A stretch of 19,945 bases of DNA from an uncultured Acetatifactor sp. (GTDB lineage: Bacteria > Bacillota > Clostridia > Lachnospirales > Lachnospiraceae), in assembly GCA_910586435.1 (NCBI GenBank), contig CAJUGT010000070.1, positions 1-19,945 on the forward strand, read 5' to 3'. The translations under genes were made by a program, and so were the position numbers. Below the pieces are notes generated by a model. The model did no database searches. It was not told the origin of the DNA and saw only the letters and a list, made by a program, of their open reading frames with translations. Each line of letters starts with the position of its first letter. Position 1 is the stretch's first letter. Below, piece after piece: positions 1 to 7,770 of this stretch.

Positions 1-227
1 CTGTACACTCTCCCGTGCGTGTCATGATTCCTGCGCAACCTTCCCACATCATGGCCTTACACGTCTGTTCTACCTCTTCGTAGATACTAGCTGGGTACAG
101 TGACTTGTCGTCAGTTTTCTAACTTGACATTCGCTCCACGGAAAACCCGTCCGTCATCTCTGCCGGCCGGCAACCTCACGCTTCACCGCTATCATGTCAC
201 AGCATTATCTAGTATACATGCATATGT
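1..227. other. Unassigned structured region, possible group II intron end
   Basis: No convincing protein gene is seen here on either strand. Base composition is much more G+C rich than the A+T-rich 230-450 stretch that follows, and short inverted repeats (for example CCGGCCGG near 164-171) suggest a structured RNA. Read on the minus strand, the stretch starting near 200 begins with GTGAC and then has no ORF, which vaguely resembles the 5' domain of a group II intron whose remainder would lie left of the window. I cannot align it to a known intron, so this is only a guess. It could equally be the tail of a plus-strand transcript ending at the hairpin at 228-259. Confidence 0.25.
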
Positions 228-259
228 GTTATTTTGCAATAACTTTTTTAATTTTTTTT
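228..259 (+). terminator. Candidate A+T-rich intrinsic terminator
   Basis: A perfect six-base-pair stem (GTTATT, loop TTGC, AATAAC) is followed by six T, two A and eight T. This is the layout of a plus-strand intrinsic terminator, although the stem is weak because only two pairs are G-C. It would end any transcript entering from the left edge. The rest of 260-390 is A+T-rich and shows no gene. Confidence 0.4.
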
Positions 260-393
260 CATTTGTCCGTCCTTATTTTTGCCGCAATCTTCCTTATCTT
301 GTGCATTATGTATAATTACCATTTCTTTCCATATGATTTATTGTAAAATTCATCATATTTTTACACTGTATTCATACATTGTTCATATTTAAT

Positions 394-402
394 TGCTATA
401 AT
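394..402 (+). promoter_or_regulatory. Extended -10 promoter for a possible small RNA
   Basis: TG-C-TATAAT is a perfect extended -10 element (TG at 394-395, TATAAT at 397-402). No good -35 is seen, which extended -10 promoters can tolerate. No ORF follows before the hairpin terminator at 472-509, so the transcript would be a roughly 100-nt non-coding RNA starting near 409. That transcript is inferred only from promoter and terminator. Confidence 0.35.
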
Positions 403-471
403 TTTTATAGTTTCAGATGACAAATATTTGTATAAACAGTATAGCCTATCAGATTGATTTTTTCATAATAA

Positions 472-509
472 GCCCGGCGGCCGGAAGGTCGCCGGGCACT
501 CCTCTTTTT
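472..509 (+). terminator. Strong G+C-rich hairpin with T tail
   Basis: GCCCGGCG (472-479) pairs with CGCCGGGC (490-497). The stem continues inward through GCC/GGT to a GGAA tetraloop of GNRA type. The plus-strand tail CTCCTCTTTTT follows. The minus-strand side has no T run, so this works best as a plus-strand terminator for the possible small RNA from about 409. It lies about 75 bp beyond the relQ stop and may also protect that 3' end. Confidence 0.55.
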
Positions 510-547
510 ATACGCGGATTCGCAGGGAAAACTCCTGCTCGCTGACA

Positions 548-578
548 GAGGCCAGTGTGTCACTGGCCTCTATTTTTT
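548..578 (+). terminator. Perfect hairpin with T tail abutting the relQ stop
   Basis: GAGGCCAGTG (548-557), loop TGT, and CACTGGCCTC (561-570) form a perfect ten-base-pair stem. On the plus strand it is followed by TATTTTTTAT, a good intrinsic terminator. The relQ stop codon (570-572, minus) sits at its edge. For relQ the hairpin lacks a T tail and would act mainly as a 3'-end stabiliser. Confidence 0.55.
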
Positions 579-1226
579 ATGTTCCTTACCTATTGCCAGA
601 ACCTCGTCGTTGAGCTTCAGCATCCTGGCGTCCAGATCCGATACCATTTTGGCACATTCCACCAACTCATTTTTTATGTACTCCGGCGCGTCCCCCTCGA
701 ACTTGTAATGAATCTTATGCTCCAGGCTGGCCCAGAAGTCCATAGCCACCGTCCTGATCTGTATCTCCACCTTTGTATTCTCCACAACCCTGTCCGAAAG
801 GTATACCGGAACTGTCACAATCAGATGATAACTTTTGTAGCCGCTGGCCTTGGGAAAAGTAATGTAATCCTTGACCCTGATTACCTTGATGTCCCTCTGC
901 TTGCTTATCATATCTGCAAGCCTGTATATATCGGAAGTAAATGAACAGATAATGCGTATCCCCGCAATGTCGTTGACATATTTTACCATATTGTCTATGG
1001 TGGATTCATATCCGCCGCGCTTTAGTTTCTTTACAATACTCTCCGGTGTCTTAAGCCGCCATTTGATATGCTCAATGGGATTATACTGATGCACACGCTG
1101 AAATTCATCGTTCAGAATCTGCATCTTTGTCTCTATCTGCTTCAGCGCCGACTGATATACAAGATTTACCTCGTTCCAGTTATCGACCCCGTCCCGATCC
1201 TCTCGATAGTCTTCCTTCAGTTCCAT
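570..1226 (-). CDS. relQ: Small alarmone synthetase, RelQ/YjbM type (GTP pyrophosphokinase)
   Basis: This 218-residue protein is a single RelA/SpoT synthetase domain with no hydrolase, TGS or ACT domains, the size and layout of Firmicutes small alarmone synthetases (RelQ/SasB). Such enzymes transfer pyrophosphate from ATP to GDP or GTP to make (p)ppGpp in the cytoplasm, the stringent-response signal. Visible family motifs are GIRIICSF, the substrate-binding KASGYKSYHLIV, and EIQIRTVAMDFWASLEHK, the most diagnostic stretch. The chosen ATG has AAAGGAG five bases upstream; the same frame is open to 1328 but that extension has no ribosome site. The gene stands alone on the minus strand behind an extended -10 promoter. 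Assignment to RelQ rather than RelP rests on overall similarity and is less certain than the activity. Confidence 0.93.
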   Translation of the reverse strand: MELKEDYREDRDGVDNWNEVNLVYQSALKQIETKMQILNDEFQRVHQYNPIEHIKWRLKTPESIVKKLKRGGYESTIDNMVKYVNDIAGIRIICSFTSDIYRLADMISKQRDIKVIRVKDYITFPKASGYKSYHLIVTVPVYLSDRVVENTKVEIQIRTVAMDFWASLEHKIHYKFEGDAPEYIKNELVECAKMVSDLDARMLKLNDEVLAIGKEHKK

Positions 1227-1289
1227 TTCCGCTCCTTTTGTTCTACCGCGCTTCCCATCTTCCAGTTGAAATAAAAATACCCCTATTTC

Positions 1290-1298
1290 AGTATACCA
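1290..1298 (-). promoter_or_regulatory. Extended -10 promoter of relQ
   Basis: On the minus strand TG-G-TATACT is an extended -10 element about 65 bp upstream of the relQ start. The expected -35 position reads ACAATT, a poor match. The rest of 1299-1522 shows A+T-rich spacer and a hairpin (AAGCCAT 1385-1391 with ATGGCTT 1407-1413) but no gene. Confidence 0.5.
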
Positions 1299-1522
1299 TA
1301 AATCACTCTGCAATTGTATATTATCCACGAAAAATAATCCTTTTTTAACAATATTTTATATTCCTGTTCTTTCCGCCACGCGAAAAGCCATACTTTCATA
1401 TATATGATGGCTTAAGCCAAAAAATACCACCCTTACTTGCTTTTATAATGGAAATCTATTATGATGAATCAGGAACCTGACAGACATACTGTCAAAGGCT
1501 TAATCACAAAAGGAGAATCTCT

Positions 1523-1789
1523 ATGTTTCGCTTATGGGCAAGAATTTTTAAGGACAATCACATTTTACAGGATACCTGCGTCGAGGACGAAAGCGCCGAT
1601 ACCCGCACGCATAAAATTTTCCGCGCCTTGGAGGAGGTCTGCTATCAATTTGATCTCGGAAAACCACTCTGGCTGGCTCATACCATCTCCGAGTTCAAGC
1701 GCCATAACCGAACAAGGTTTACACAGGATAATTTTATAGAAACAATTGATTTTGATTATCTGGAAATTCAAATAATTGAAGAAGATTAG
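1523..1789 (+). CDS. Small conserved protein of unknown function
   Basis: This 88-residue soluble acidic protein has no signal peptide, membrane segment or metal-binding motif that I can see. It is probably real: the ATG has a consensus AAAGGAG seven bases upstream, and its composition looks like a folded protein, with charged helices, a THKIFRALEEV segment and a C-terminal DFDYLEIQIIEED. I believe similar short proteins occur across Lachnospiraceae, but this is memory rather than a search. A TATAAT at 1444-1449 could be its -10, without a good -35. It is followed at once by the promoter of the hemolysin III gene and does not form an obvious operon with it. No function is proposed. Confidence 0.75.
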   Translation: MFRLWARIFKDNHILQDTCVEDESADTRTHKIFRALEEVCYQFDLGKPLWLAHTISEFKRHNRTRFTQDNFIETIDFDYLEIQIIEED

Positions 1790-1791
1790 TA

Positions 1792-1818
1792 TTGACTTTT
1801 TATCACTTTGGGTATAAT
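1792..1818 (+). promoter_or_regulatory. Promoter of the hemolysin III family gene
   Basis: TTGACT (1792-1797) and a perfect TATAAT (1813-1818) are separated by 15 bases, slightly short for a housekeeping sigma promoter. Transcription would start near 1825, giving a leader of about 170 nt before the ATG at 1997. Confidence 0.6.
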
Positions 1819-1909
1819 ATCATCTCAACACATAGTTTTTAAAACTACATGTTGCTTTGTTCTGGTTTTATATGTGGTTTTGTGAAACTCCAAGATGATT
1901 CTGTCACAT

Positions 1910-1975
1910 GGCCGGCGTGAAGTTTCCTGTCCCTGTTTGATTGTCGGACAGGGCAATACGTCATACACGCCGCGA
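1910..1975 (+). promoter_or_regulatory. Structured 5' leader, possible cis-regulatory RNA
   Basis: Within the long leader of the hemolysin III gene, CGGCGTG (1913-1919) pairs with CACGCCG (1966-1972), enclosing a second stem CCCTGT (1931-1936) with ACAGGG (1948-1953). Another inverted repeat, AGTTTTTAAAACT, lies upstream near 1834-1846. The outer stem ends about 12 bases before the GGGAGGT ribosome site. I do not recognise a known riboswitch class. A translational control element is possible. Confidence 0.4.
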
Positions 1976-1996
1976 ATTTTACAGGGAGGTGTTGAT

Positions 1997-2647
1997 ATGC
2001 AGATAACAATAAGAGAACCCGGAAGCGCGATAACACATTTTATTGGTATGATAATGGCCCTCTTTGCGGCAGTCCCGCTGCTTGTAAAGGCCGGGCTGTC
2101 CTCCGGCGCCCTAAGCCTTGGCGCCATGACCGTTTTCATGGTCAGTATGATATTGCTTTACGGCGCAAGCGCCACATACCATTCCGTTAATCTTACAGGA
2201 AAGGCCCTGCGGGTTTTCCGCAAGCTGGATCACATGATGATTTTTGTATTAATCGCAGGCTCTTACACTCCTGTCTGTCTCATTGTATTGGGCGGAAGCC
2301 TGGGGTATGCGCTGTTGGCTCTGGTGTGGGGCATTGCGCTGGCAGGAATGATTATCAAAGCCTGTTGGATCACCTGTCCGAAATGGTTTTCTTCCATTAT
2401 TTATATTGCCATGGGTTGGGTATGTGTACTGGTCTTTGGACGGCTGCTTGACACACTGAGTCCCTCTGGTTTTCTATGGCTTCTGGCAGGTGGTATCCTG
2501 TACACTGTAGGGGGCGTGGTATATGCCTTAAAACTGCCGATTTTTAATTCCAAACACAAGGAGTTCGGCTCCCATGAAGTGTTCCATTTATTTGTCATGG
2601 CAGGAAGCATATGCCATTTCATCTTCATGTATAGCTATGTGGCGTAG
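1997..2647 (+). CDS. Hemolysin III / PAQR family integral membrane protein
   Basis: This 216-residue protein is mostly hydrophobic, with about seven predicted membrane segments. It has the family signatures: a histidine near the first segment (GSAITHFIG), GASATYHSV, the highly diagnostic LDHMMIFVLIAGSYTP, and the C-terminal EVFHLFVMAGSICHF. The conserved histidines and aspartate are thought to bind a metal in PAQR relatives. Despite the name, bacterial members such as YqfA are chromosomal membrane proteins tied to membrane-lipid homeostasis rather than proven toxins. The ATG at 1997 has GGGAGGT six bases upstream; the upstream frame from 1895 lacks one. The gene is monocistronic, has a long structured leader and ends at a bidirectional terminator. 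Confidence 0.92.
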   Translation: MQITIREPGSAITHFIGMIMALFAAVPLLVKAGLSSGALSLGAMTVFMVSMILLYGASATYHSVNLTGKALRVFRKLDHMMIFVLIAGSYTPVCLIVLGGSLGYALLALVWGIALAGMIIKACWITCPKWFSSIIYIAMGWVCVLVFGRLLDTLSPSGFLWLLAGGILYTVGGVVYALKLPIFNSKHKEFGSHEVFHLFVMAGSICHFIFMYSYVA

Positions 2648-2705
2648 AAAACAGGTCCGCCTGCGCTGCGTCAGCGGCATACTTCCTCCGCACGGGCCTG
2701 TGCGC

Positions 2706-2745
2706 AAAAAGGGGCCGTAGCGTCAACTCGCATACGGCCCTTTTT
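2706..2745. terminator. Bidirectional intrinsic terminator
   Basis: AAAAAGGGGCCGTA (2706-2719) pairs with TACGGCCCTTTTT (2733-2745), with one bulged G and a loop of about 13 bases. T runs follow the stem on both strands. It serves the plus-strand hemolysin III gene and the convergent minus-strand galE. Confidence 0.85.
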
Positions 2746-2754
2746 CCACAATGC

Positions 2755-3771
2755 TTATTCCTCATACCCGTTGGGATTGTTCTTCTGCCATCTCCAGGAA
2801 TCTTCGCACATTTCCCTGATGCCATACTGCGCCTCCCAGCCCAGCTCCTCCTTCGCAAGCGCTGCGTCGGCATAGCAGGTGGCAATATCTCCCGCGCGTC
2901 TCTCCTTAATGACATACGGAATCCTTACACCGGTAGCCTCCTCAAAATTTTTCACAATATCCAACACACTGTAGCCCACGCCCGTCCCCAGATTATAAAT
3001 CTTGAGACCTGCTTTTTCCTCAATTTTCTTCAGCGCTTTCACATGCCCCACCGCCAAATCCACCACATGGATATAGTCACGGACTCCCGTGCCGTCATGA
3101 GTGTCGTAATCATTGCCAAATACTCCAAGCTGGGAAAGTTTTCCCACCGCCACCTGCGTAATATACGGCATCAGATTATTGGGGATGCCATTGGGATTCT
3201 CCCCAATGGTACCGCTCTTATGAGCGCCGATGGGGTTAAAATATCGAAGCAAGATCACATTCCATTCCGAATCCGCCCTCTGAATATCCGCCAGAATCTG
3301 TTCCAACATGGATTTCGTCCAGCCGTATGGATTGGTGCATTGCCCTTTGGGACATTCCTCCGTAATGGGAATCACGGCAGGATTGCCGTATACCGTTGCG
3401 CTGGAAGAGAAGATGATATTCTTCACCCCATGTTTTCGCATCACATCCACCAAGGTCAGAGTTCCCGCAATATTATTCTCATAATACTCCCAGGGCTTTT
3501 GCACGGATTCTCCCACTGCCTTCAGTCCGGCAAAGTGTATCACCGCATCAATTTTCTCCTCTGTGAAAATTTTCTCCAAAGCATCCCTGTCAAGAATATC
3601 CGCCTTATAAAACGGAACTTCCTTCCCTGTGATTTTCTCCACACGGTTCAGGGATTTTTCGCTGGAATTACACAGATTGTCCAATACCACCACTTCATAT
3701 CCCGCCTGCTGCAACTCCACCACCGTATGGCTGCCGATAAATCCGGCACCGCCCGTCACCAAAATTTTCAT
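2755..3771 (-). CDS. galE: UDP-glucose 4-epimerase
   Basis: GalE interconverts UDP-glucose and UDP-galactose in the Leloir pathway and supplies UDP-galactose for surface polysaccharides; it acts in the cytoplasm with tightly bound NAD. The 338-residue length is typical. The N-terminal Rossmann motif GGAGFIGSHTV sits at about residues 7-17, the catalytic SSSATVYG serine/threonine stretch near 122-129, and the YxxxK pair in PYGWTKSMLEQ near 148-153. Downstream RYFNPIGAH, GVRDYIHVVDLA and the C-terminal RRAGDIATCYAD are characteristic of the family. The ATG at 3771 is chosen because it starts directly at MKILVTGG and has GAGGG upstream; the frame continues to 3810 without a ribosome site. It is transcribed alone, with promoters between it and the LRR gene. 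Confidence 0.97.
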   Translation of the reverse strand: MKILVTGGAGFIGSHTVVELQQAGYEVVVLDNLCNSSEKSLNRVEKITGKEVPFYKADILDRDALEKIFTEEKIDAVIHFAGLKAVGESVQKPWEYYENNIAGTLTLVDVMRKHGVKNIIFSSSATVYGNPAVIPITEECPKGQCTNPYGWTKSMLEQILADIQRADSEWNVILLRYFNPIGAHKSGTIGENPNGIPNNLMPYITQVAVGKLSQLGVFGNDYDTHDGTGVRDYIHVVDLAVGHVKALKKIEEKAGLKIYNLGTGVGYSVLDIVKNFEEATGVRIPYVIKERRAGDIATCYADAALAKEELGWEAQYGIREMCEDSWRWQKNNPNGYEE

Positions 3772-3843
3772 TGCGCCCTCTTTTCCGCACGGCATCCGGC
3801 ACCCCGCCATGCCGTACTCACTATTTGTTTTCTGTTAGTTATC

Positions 3844-3872
3844 AGAATACTCGAATTTATCTGTTTTCTCAA
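3844..3872 (-). promoter_or_regulatory. Promoter of galE
   Basis: On the minus strand TTGAGA (3872-3867) and TATTCT (3849-3844) are 17 bases apart. A second overlapping possibility uses a perfect TTGACA (3899-3894) with a weak AGTATT at 3876-3871. Either would give a leader of roughly 70-100 nt before galE. Confidence 0.5.
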
Positions 3873-3922
3873 TACTGAATTGTTATGAAAAACTGTCAAA
3901 ATGTTATATGCGTTTTTATATC

Positions 3923-4843
3923 TCACAGGGCAAGCCCGGCAAAAAAATCTTCCACACAGGTCTGCCTCTCCCGAAGTCTCATAAAATATGCCTTCATTTC
4001 CGGGCATCCCTCTCCCATGTCAGTAAGTATCTCATCGTAGTTATCCTCATTGATGCAGGATAATTCCGCAAAAAGTTCGTAATATTTCCTGTCATTCCCA
4101 TGTTCTTCCTTCAGAACCAGCCATGTCTCCTCCCCAGGTTGTCCCTTGGTATGGCATCGAAGGTATTCTTCCAATTCTTCTCTGCATGTACCCGATAGCC
4201 TTAGGGGATACAGAAGACGAAGAAACGCAAGACGAACTTTCTCCTTTCTCCTGCCGCTGGAAAAAGCCCCCAAATCCGTGCTTCCGTAATCTTCCTCGCC
4301 ACATAAAACCTGTTTTGAGTACCCCTCCTGATCAGAGGCACGCAGAATGGTCAGAAGTCTTGCATCCCATTTTCCCAGCCACTCCCCGCTTCCGGCCTCC
4401 TGTAAGTCCAGCAGATAATAGGCATCCATGACCCACACCGCAGCCGCCAGCAGTTCCGGCACGCCTTCGGCAGCTGCCGCAGATTCCTCCTGTCCTTTCG
4501 CCACATCTACCCGGATTTCTATCCGGCGCAATCGGCCGCACTCCTTAAACACGGCCCTCCCAAAACGGACTCTCTTTCCCGGCAATTCCACTGTCACCAG
4601 TCCGTCGCAATGGGCAAAAGCCCAGTCTCCCACTTCCTCCAAAGTGTCCGGCAGCACTATCCGGCGAAGGTTTTTATGACTTAAAAATGTCTTCCTGGCT
4701 ATTCCCACAACAGGATATCCTTCTATCTCAGAGGGCACTTCCACTCCGGATGCCGTCCCATGGTATCCGGTGATAAAAATCTTTCCTTCTTCCAGTCTGT
4801 ACTCCAGGCGGCATCCTGCCAGATCCAAAACGTCCTCCCGCAT
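3923..4843 (-). CDS. Leucine-rich-repeat (BspA-type) protein of the MoxR-VWA operon
   Basis: This is a 306-residue soluble protein. Residues 10-110 carry repeats of the BspA/LRR_5 type: ITGYHGTASGVEVPSEIEGY, VVGIARKTFLSHKNLRRIVLP, and TLEEVGDWAFAHCDGLVTVELP. The remaining two thirds are helical, charged and unrecognised, with RLAFLRLLYPLRLS near 200. There is no signal peptide, unlike the secreted BspA surface proteins, so an intracellular role fits better. The ATG lies one base after the MoxR stop, with GAGGTG inside the end of the MoxR gene, so translation is almost certainly coupled. It is the last gene of a three-gene unit and may be the substrate or adaptor of the ATPase pair; that role is inference. 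Confidence 0.8.
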   Translation of the reverse strand: MREDVLDLAGCRLEYRLEEGKIFITGYHGTASGVEVPSEIEGYPVVGIARKTFLSHKNLRRIVLPDTLEEVGDWAFAHCDGLVTVELPGKRVRFGRAVFKECGRLRRIEIRVDVAKGQEESAAAAEGVPELLAAAVWVMDAYYLLDLQEAGSGEWLGKWDARLLTILRASDQEGYSKQVLCGEEDYGSTDLGAFSSGRRKEKVRLAFLRLLYPLRLSGTCREELEEYLRCHTKGQPGEETWLVLKEEHGNDRKYYELFAELSCINEDNYDEILTDMGEGCPEMKAYFMRLRERQTCVEDFFAGLAL

Positions 4844-4844
4844 T

Positions 4845-6380
4845 CTACTCTTTCACCTCTTTGTCCTGCCCAAGATTTAGTTCTTTTATCTGCTCCCGTA
4901 TGCTGTCTCTGCGCTCACTGAGCATCAATTCCTGACTGTATCGGCTATAATCCGGGCTTCCGAACGTGGCAATGAACTGCGCCCCGGCTCTGTCCACTGT
5001 CAATTCTGTCACCAATACCAGCATCTCATTCCCCTGCCCGAAAGCCTCTTCCACAAATACAAATAACGCATGAAGCATTGCCTGTACTTTCTCTGTCTCC
5101 TGTCTGAGCCTTATTACTTCGCTGTTATACTTCTCCTTCACCAATCCATAGGCGGATTCCCCGCTGCCCTCATACATCGCAAGCGCCCTTTGGCAGTCTT
5201 CCAGAAAAGAGATGACCTGACGATGTTTCTTCTTATCTTCATCCGAGAGAGAATTTGCCGTTCTCTGCTTTTCCAAAAGTGTCCTGCGGCCCTGGGACTG
5301 TTTTTCCATCTGCCCCAAAAGCGCTGCCGCACTGCCTTCCTCCGCCAATTCCCCCAGACTTTTCAGCGGATGCCGCAAATCCTCAAGGTATCCCTTCTTT
5401 CCGGTCACTTCCTTCATGTCTGCCAGGACCCTGTCCATTAACATTCCCAGCAGTGACAATCTCTCATCAAAGGATGCTCTCTTTGCTTTTTCAAGCGCCC
5501 TTTCGGAAGGAGTCCCTGCAAGAATATCGTTAATTCGATACTCTCTCTTATACTTCTGATACAAATCATAATACGCTGTAAATTCTTTCACGATTTTCTC
5601 GCTTCGCAGATACTGCCCCACCAGCGTCTCATCCACTGCCAGCGTTTCTTCCTCATATAGCATCAGAATTTCCGACAAATCCTCCCATCCCCTGGCAGTC
5701 ACATAGCTGCGGCCTTTTGCAGTCATTTCCATATGATAAAAATGCTCTTTCTTCAGCTCCAGATAGCTCAGCACCGCATTGTGAATCCGTTTCCCATAGG
5801 CGTATTCCTTCCAGACCTCATAATCCGGGTCCACCTCCAGTACCTTCAGACGGTCCAGGGTCACTACATCAAATTCCCGAACCGATTTATTGTATTCCGG
5901 CGGATTGCCGGCAGTGACGATAATCCACCCCTCCGGAACCCTATGTCTCCCAAACACTTTGTATTGCAGAAATTGCAGCATGGCGGGCGCCAATGTCTCT
6001 GATACACAGTTTATCTCATCCAGAAACAAAATACCCTCCCGCCATCCGCTCTCTTCCATGGTATCATATATGGAAGCAATAATCTCACTCATGGTATACT
6101 CTGACACACTGTAAGAGGTTCCCCCATATTCTTTTTGTGTAATAAAGGGAAGCCCCAGGGCGGATTGTCTGGTATGATGTGTCATGGAATAAGACACCAG
6201 CGCTATCCCCATCTCCTGCGCTATTTGCTCCATGATTGCGGTCTTGCCGATTCCAGGCGCCCCCAACAGAAAAATAGGCCGCTGGCGCACCACCGGAACC
6301 CTGTATTCCCCAAATTCATCTTTTTTAAGATATAAACTTACCGCATTTTTGATATACTCTTTCGCCTGTTTTACATTCAT
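4845..6380 (-). CDS. MoxR-family AAA+ ATPase
   Basis: This 511-residue protein has an N-terminal AAA+ module. The Walker A motif GAPGIGKTA covers residues 40-48, Walker B ILFLDEINC lies at 117-125, and the sensor-1 segment WIIVTAGNPPEYNKS follows at about 152-166. The C-terminal 250 residues are helical, with a likely coiled coil around the EKQSQGRRTLLEKQRT stretch. MoxR ATPases work as chaperones with VWA-domain partners to assemble or activate protein complexes, often inserting metal cofactors. The partner here is the upstream VWA gene. The ATG at 6380 has GAGGAG six bases before it, whereas the in-frame TTG at 6416 does not. The protein is longer than minimal MoxR proteins (about 330 residues) because of the C-terminal extension. 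Confidence 0.88.
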   Translation of the reverse strand: MNVKQAKEYIKNAVSLYLKKDEFGEYRVPVVRQRPIFLLGAPGIGKTAIMEQIAQEMGIALVSYSMTHHTRQSALGLPFITQKEYGGTSYSVSEYTMSEIIASIYDTMEESGWREGILFLDEINCVSETLAPAMLQFLQYKVFGRHRVPEGWIIVTAGNPPEYNKSVREFDVVTLDRLKVLEVDPDYEVWKEYAYGKRIHNAVLSYLELKKEHFYHMEMTAKGRSYVTARGWEDLSEILMLYEEETLAVDETLVGQYLRSEKIVKEFTAYYDLYQKYKREYRINDILAGTPSERALEKAKRASFDERLSLLGMLMDRVLADMKEVTGKKGYLEDLRHPLKSLGELAEEGSAAALLGQMEKQSQGRRTLLEKQRTANSLSDEDKKKHRQVISFLEDCQRALAMYEGSGESAYGLVKEKYNSEVIRLRQETEKVQAMLHALFVFVEEAFGQGNEMLVLVTELTVDRAGAQFIATFGSPDYSRYSQELMLSERRDSIREQIKELNLGQDKEVKE

Positions 6381-6438
6381 GGCCATCTCCTCATATGATT
6401 TATTTCCATACTCCAACCAACCTTTCCATCCATTTGAT

Positions 6439-7719
6439 TCAGGAGGATAATCCTTCCTCTTCCAAAACCACCTTCATGCTCCAGGATGGCACAGGGGCCC
6501 GATTCTCATCCTCACCCAGAAAAGCGAAAATCACCTGGTAGTCCGGCATACGTTCCGGATAAATACCATACCCGTCCGTAAAATATATCAGGCCCTTTAG
6601 ATTCTCAAATTCCTTCCGTTCCCGAAGGTTGTCCACATAATCAAATACAGGCCTGAAATCCGTCGCTCCCAGACCTGTCAGCCTGCCCTGGCGCAAAAAT
6701 ATGTCAAACTCCTCCTGGCAGGTTATCTTTGTATCCTCCTGTACCTGGTTGTCACATTGAATAATGTGGACGTTCATTCTATGGAAAAAATTTTCACCTG
6801 ATTTTAAAATGGAGTATGTCTTATTCAAAAAAGCTTTTACGATTTCTCCCCGGCAGGATGCGGAAGTATCAATGGCAATGACAAATTCCTTCACCCTGTG
6901 GCTCTCTTTATATTCCAAAGGTTCTATCAATGGCAGATTCCCATACTGTTCCAGACCATAGGTATAATAGACATAATCAAATTCGTCGTCATTGACGCCA
7001 ATCTCCTCCCCTGTCACCATAAATCGGCGCAGAATCTCATTGTAGTCATATCTGTCCCGGGTGGCCTCTTCCAGATTCTTCATTAAACTTCCCGCCCCGG
7101 TTCTGGACCTGGTAAAAGATTTCAACTCCGCCTTAACCCGTTCGCTGATTTTCTCCCACTGCTCCTTTGTTACAAGCAGCTCTTCCGCAGGTTTCCAGAG
7201 AGAATGCACGTCCCTTACGAACAGCTTCCTCAGCTCCTCTTTTTCCCTTTCTGTCAAAGGATTCTGTGTAAAATAGCGATAAATCCGCTCCGCAGTAAGT
7301 GCCCCCACATCCTCCCGCAGTATTTTCAGTTTTCGCAGCATTGTTTCATCCTCTTCCAACACTGCGCCGGCCAGCCCCAGATCCAAAATCACATTTTCAA
7401 CCGCAATATCTGCCGCCAGGTCCCATTTGTCCTTATCCAGTCTGTCATATCGAAAACTGTGGAAAAAAATACAATGCAGCAGCATATGCAGGCAGGTCCG
7501 GGTAATATTCGCCGGATTCTCCTGATAGCATAGCAGTACATACTCCGGGTCATAATAGCAAATGCTGCCATCCGTGGCAAAGCATCCCATCTTCTGACGC
7601 TCTCTGCATTCCAGCCCCGCCAGTGCCCTGTCAAAAAAACGCAGATGTATCAGAATGTCGTCCCTGGCAATTCCCATAATCTGCGCTGCAAGTGCCGAAA
7701 TTTTTCTATCATCAGACAT
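6439..7719 (-). CDS. DUF2201-type VWA-like protein with metallopeptidase-like domain
   Basis: This 426-residue protein is the first gene of the MoxR operon. Residues 15-120 form a putative metallopeptidase domain with H78, H82 and H87 (HMLLHCIFFH) followed by WDLAADIAVEN, the pattern of the DUF2201 N-terminal domain. The glutamate of a classical HExxH is replaced by methionine, so peptidase activity is doubtful. Residues 278-426 are a VWA-like domain with the MIDAS motif D284-x-S286-x-S288 (AIDTSAS), T353 in GATD, and D382 in YFTDG, which together should bind a divalent metal. Such proteins pair with MoxR ATPases. The ATG at 7719 has AGGAG eight bases upstream; the TTG at 7725 is too close to it. 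An unusual leader with two hairpins and a mini-ORF precedes it. Confidence 0.87.
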   Translation of the reverse strand: MSDDRKISALAAQIMGIARDDILIHLRFFDRALAGLECRERQKMGCFATDGSICYYDPEYVLLCYQENPANITRTCLHMLLHCIFFHSFRYDRLDKDKWDLAADIAVENVILDLGLAGAVLEEDETMLRKLKILREDVGALTAERIYRYFTQNPLTEREKEELRKLFVRDVHSLWKPAEELLVTKEQWEKISERVKAELKSFTRSRTGAGSLMKNLEEATRDRYDYNEILRRFMVTGEEIGVNDDEFDYVYYTYGLEQYGNLPLIEPLEYKESHRVKEFVIAIDTSASCRGEIVKAFLNKTYSILKSGENFFHRMNVHIIQCDNQVQEDTKITCQEEFDIFLRQGRLTGLGATDFRPVFDYVDNLRERKEFENLKGLIYFTDGYGIYPERMPDYQVIFAFLGEDENRAPVPSWSMKVVLEEEGLSS

Positions 7720-7770
7720 TTCCAATTCTCCTATTCCAGTGCCGTCTCTTCACTTCGGTGCCCTTACCAG

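Noticed and set aside
555..944. Plus-strand frame of 129 codons across relQ.
   Set aside because: It is antisense to the well-supported relQ and begins inside a terminator tail.
1997..2647. Virulence hemolysin.
   Set aside because: The hemolysin III name is historical; sequence shows a PAQR-type membrane protein common in harmless bacteria.
3043..3888. A 281-codon plus-strand reading frame opposite galE.
   Set aside because: It is antisense to a clear galE with all catalytic motifs, has no ribosome site or family features, and is a compositional shadow.
6381..6416. TTG start for the MoxR ATPase.
   Set aside because: It has no upstream ribosome site, while the ATG at 6380 has GAGGAG at six bases.
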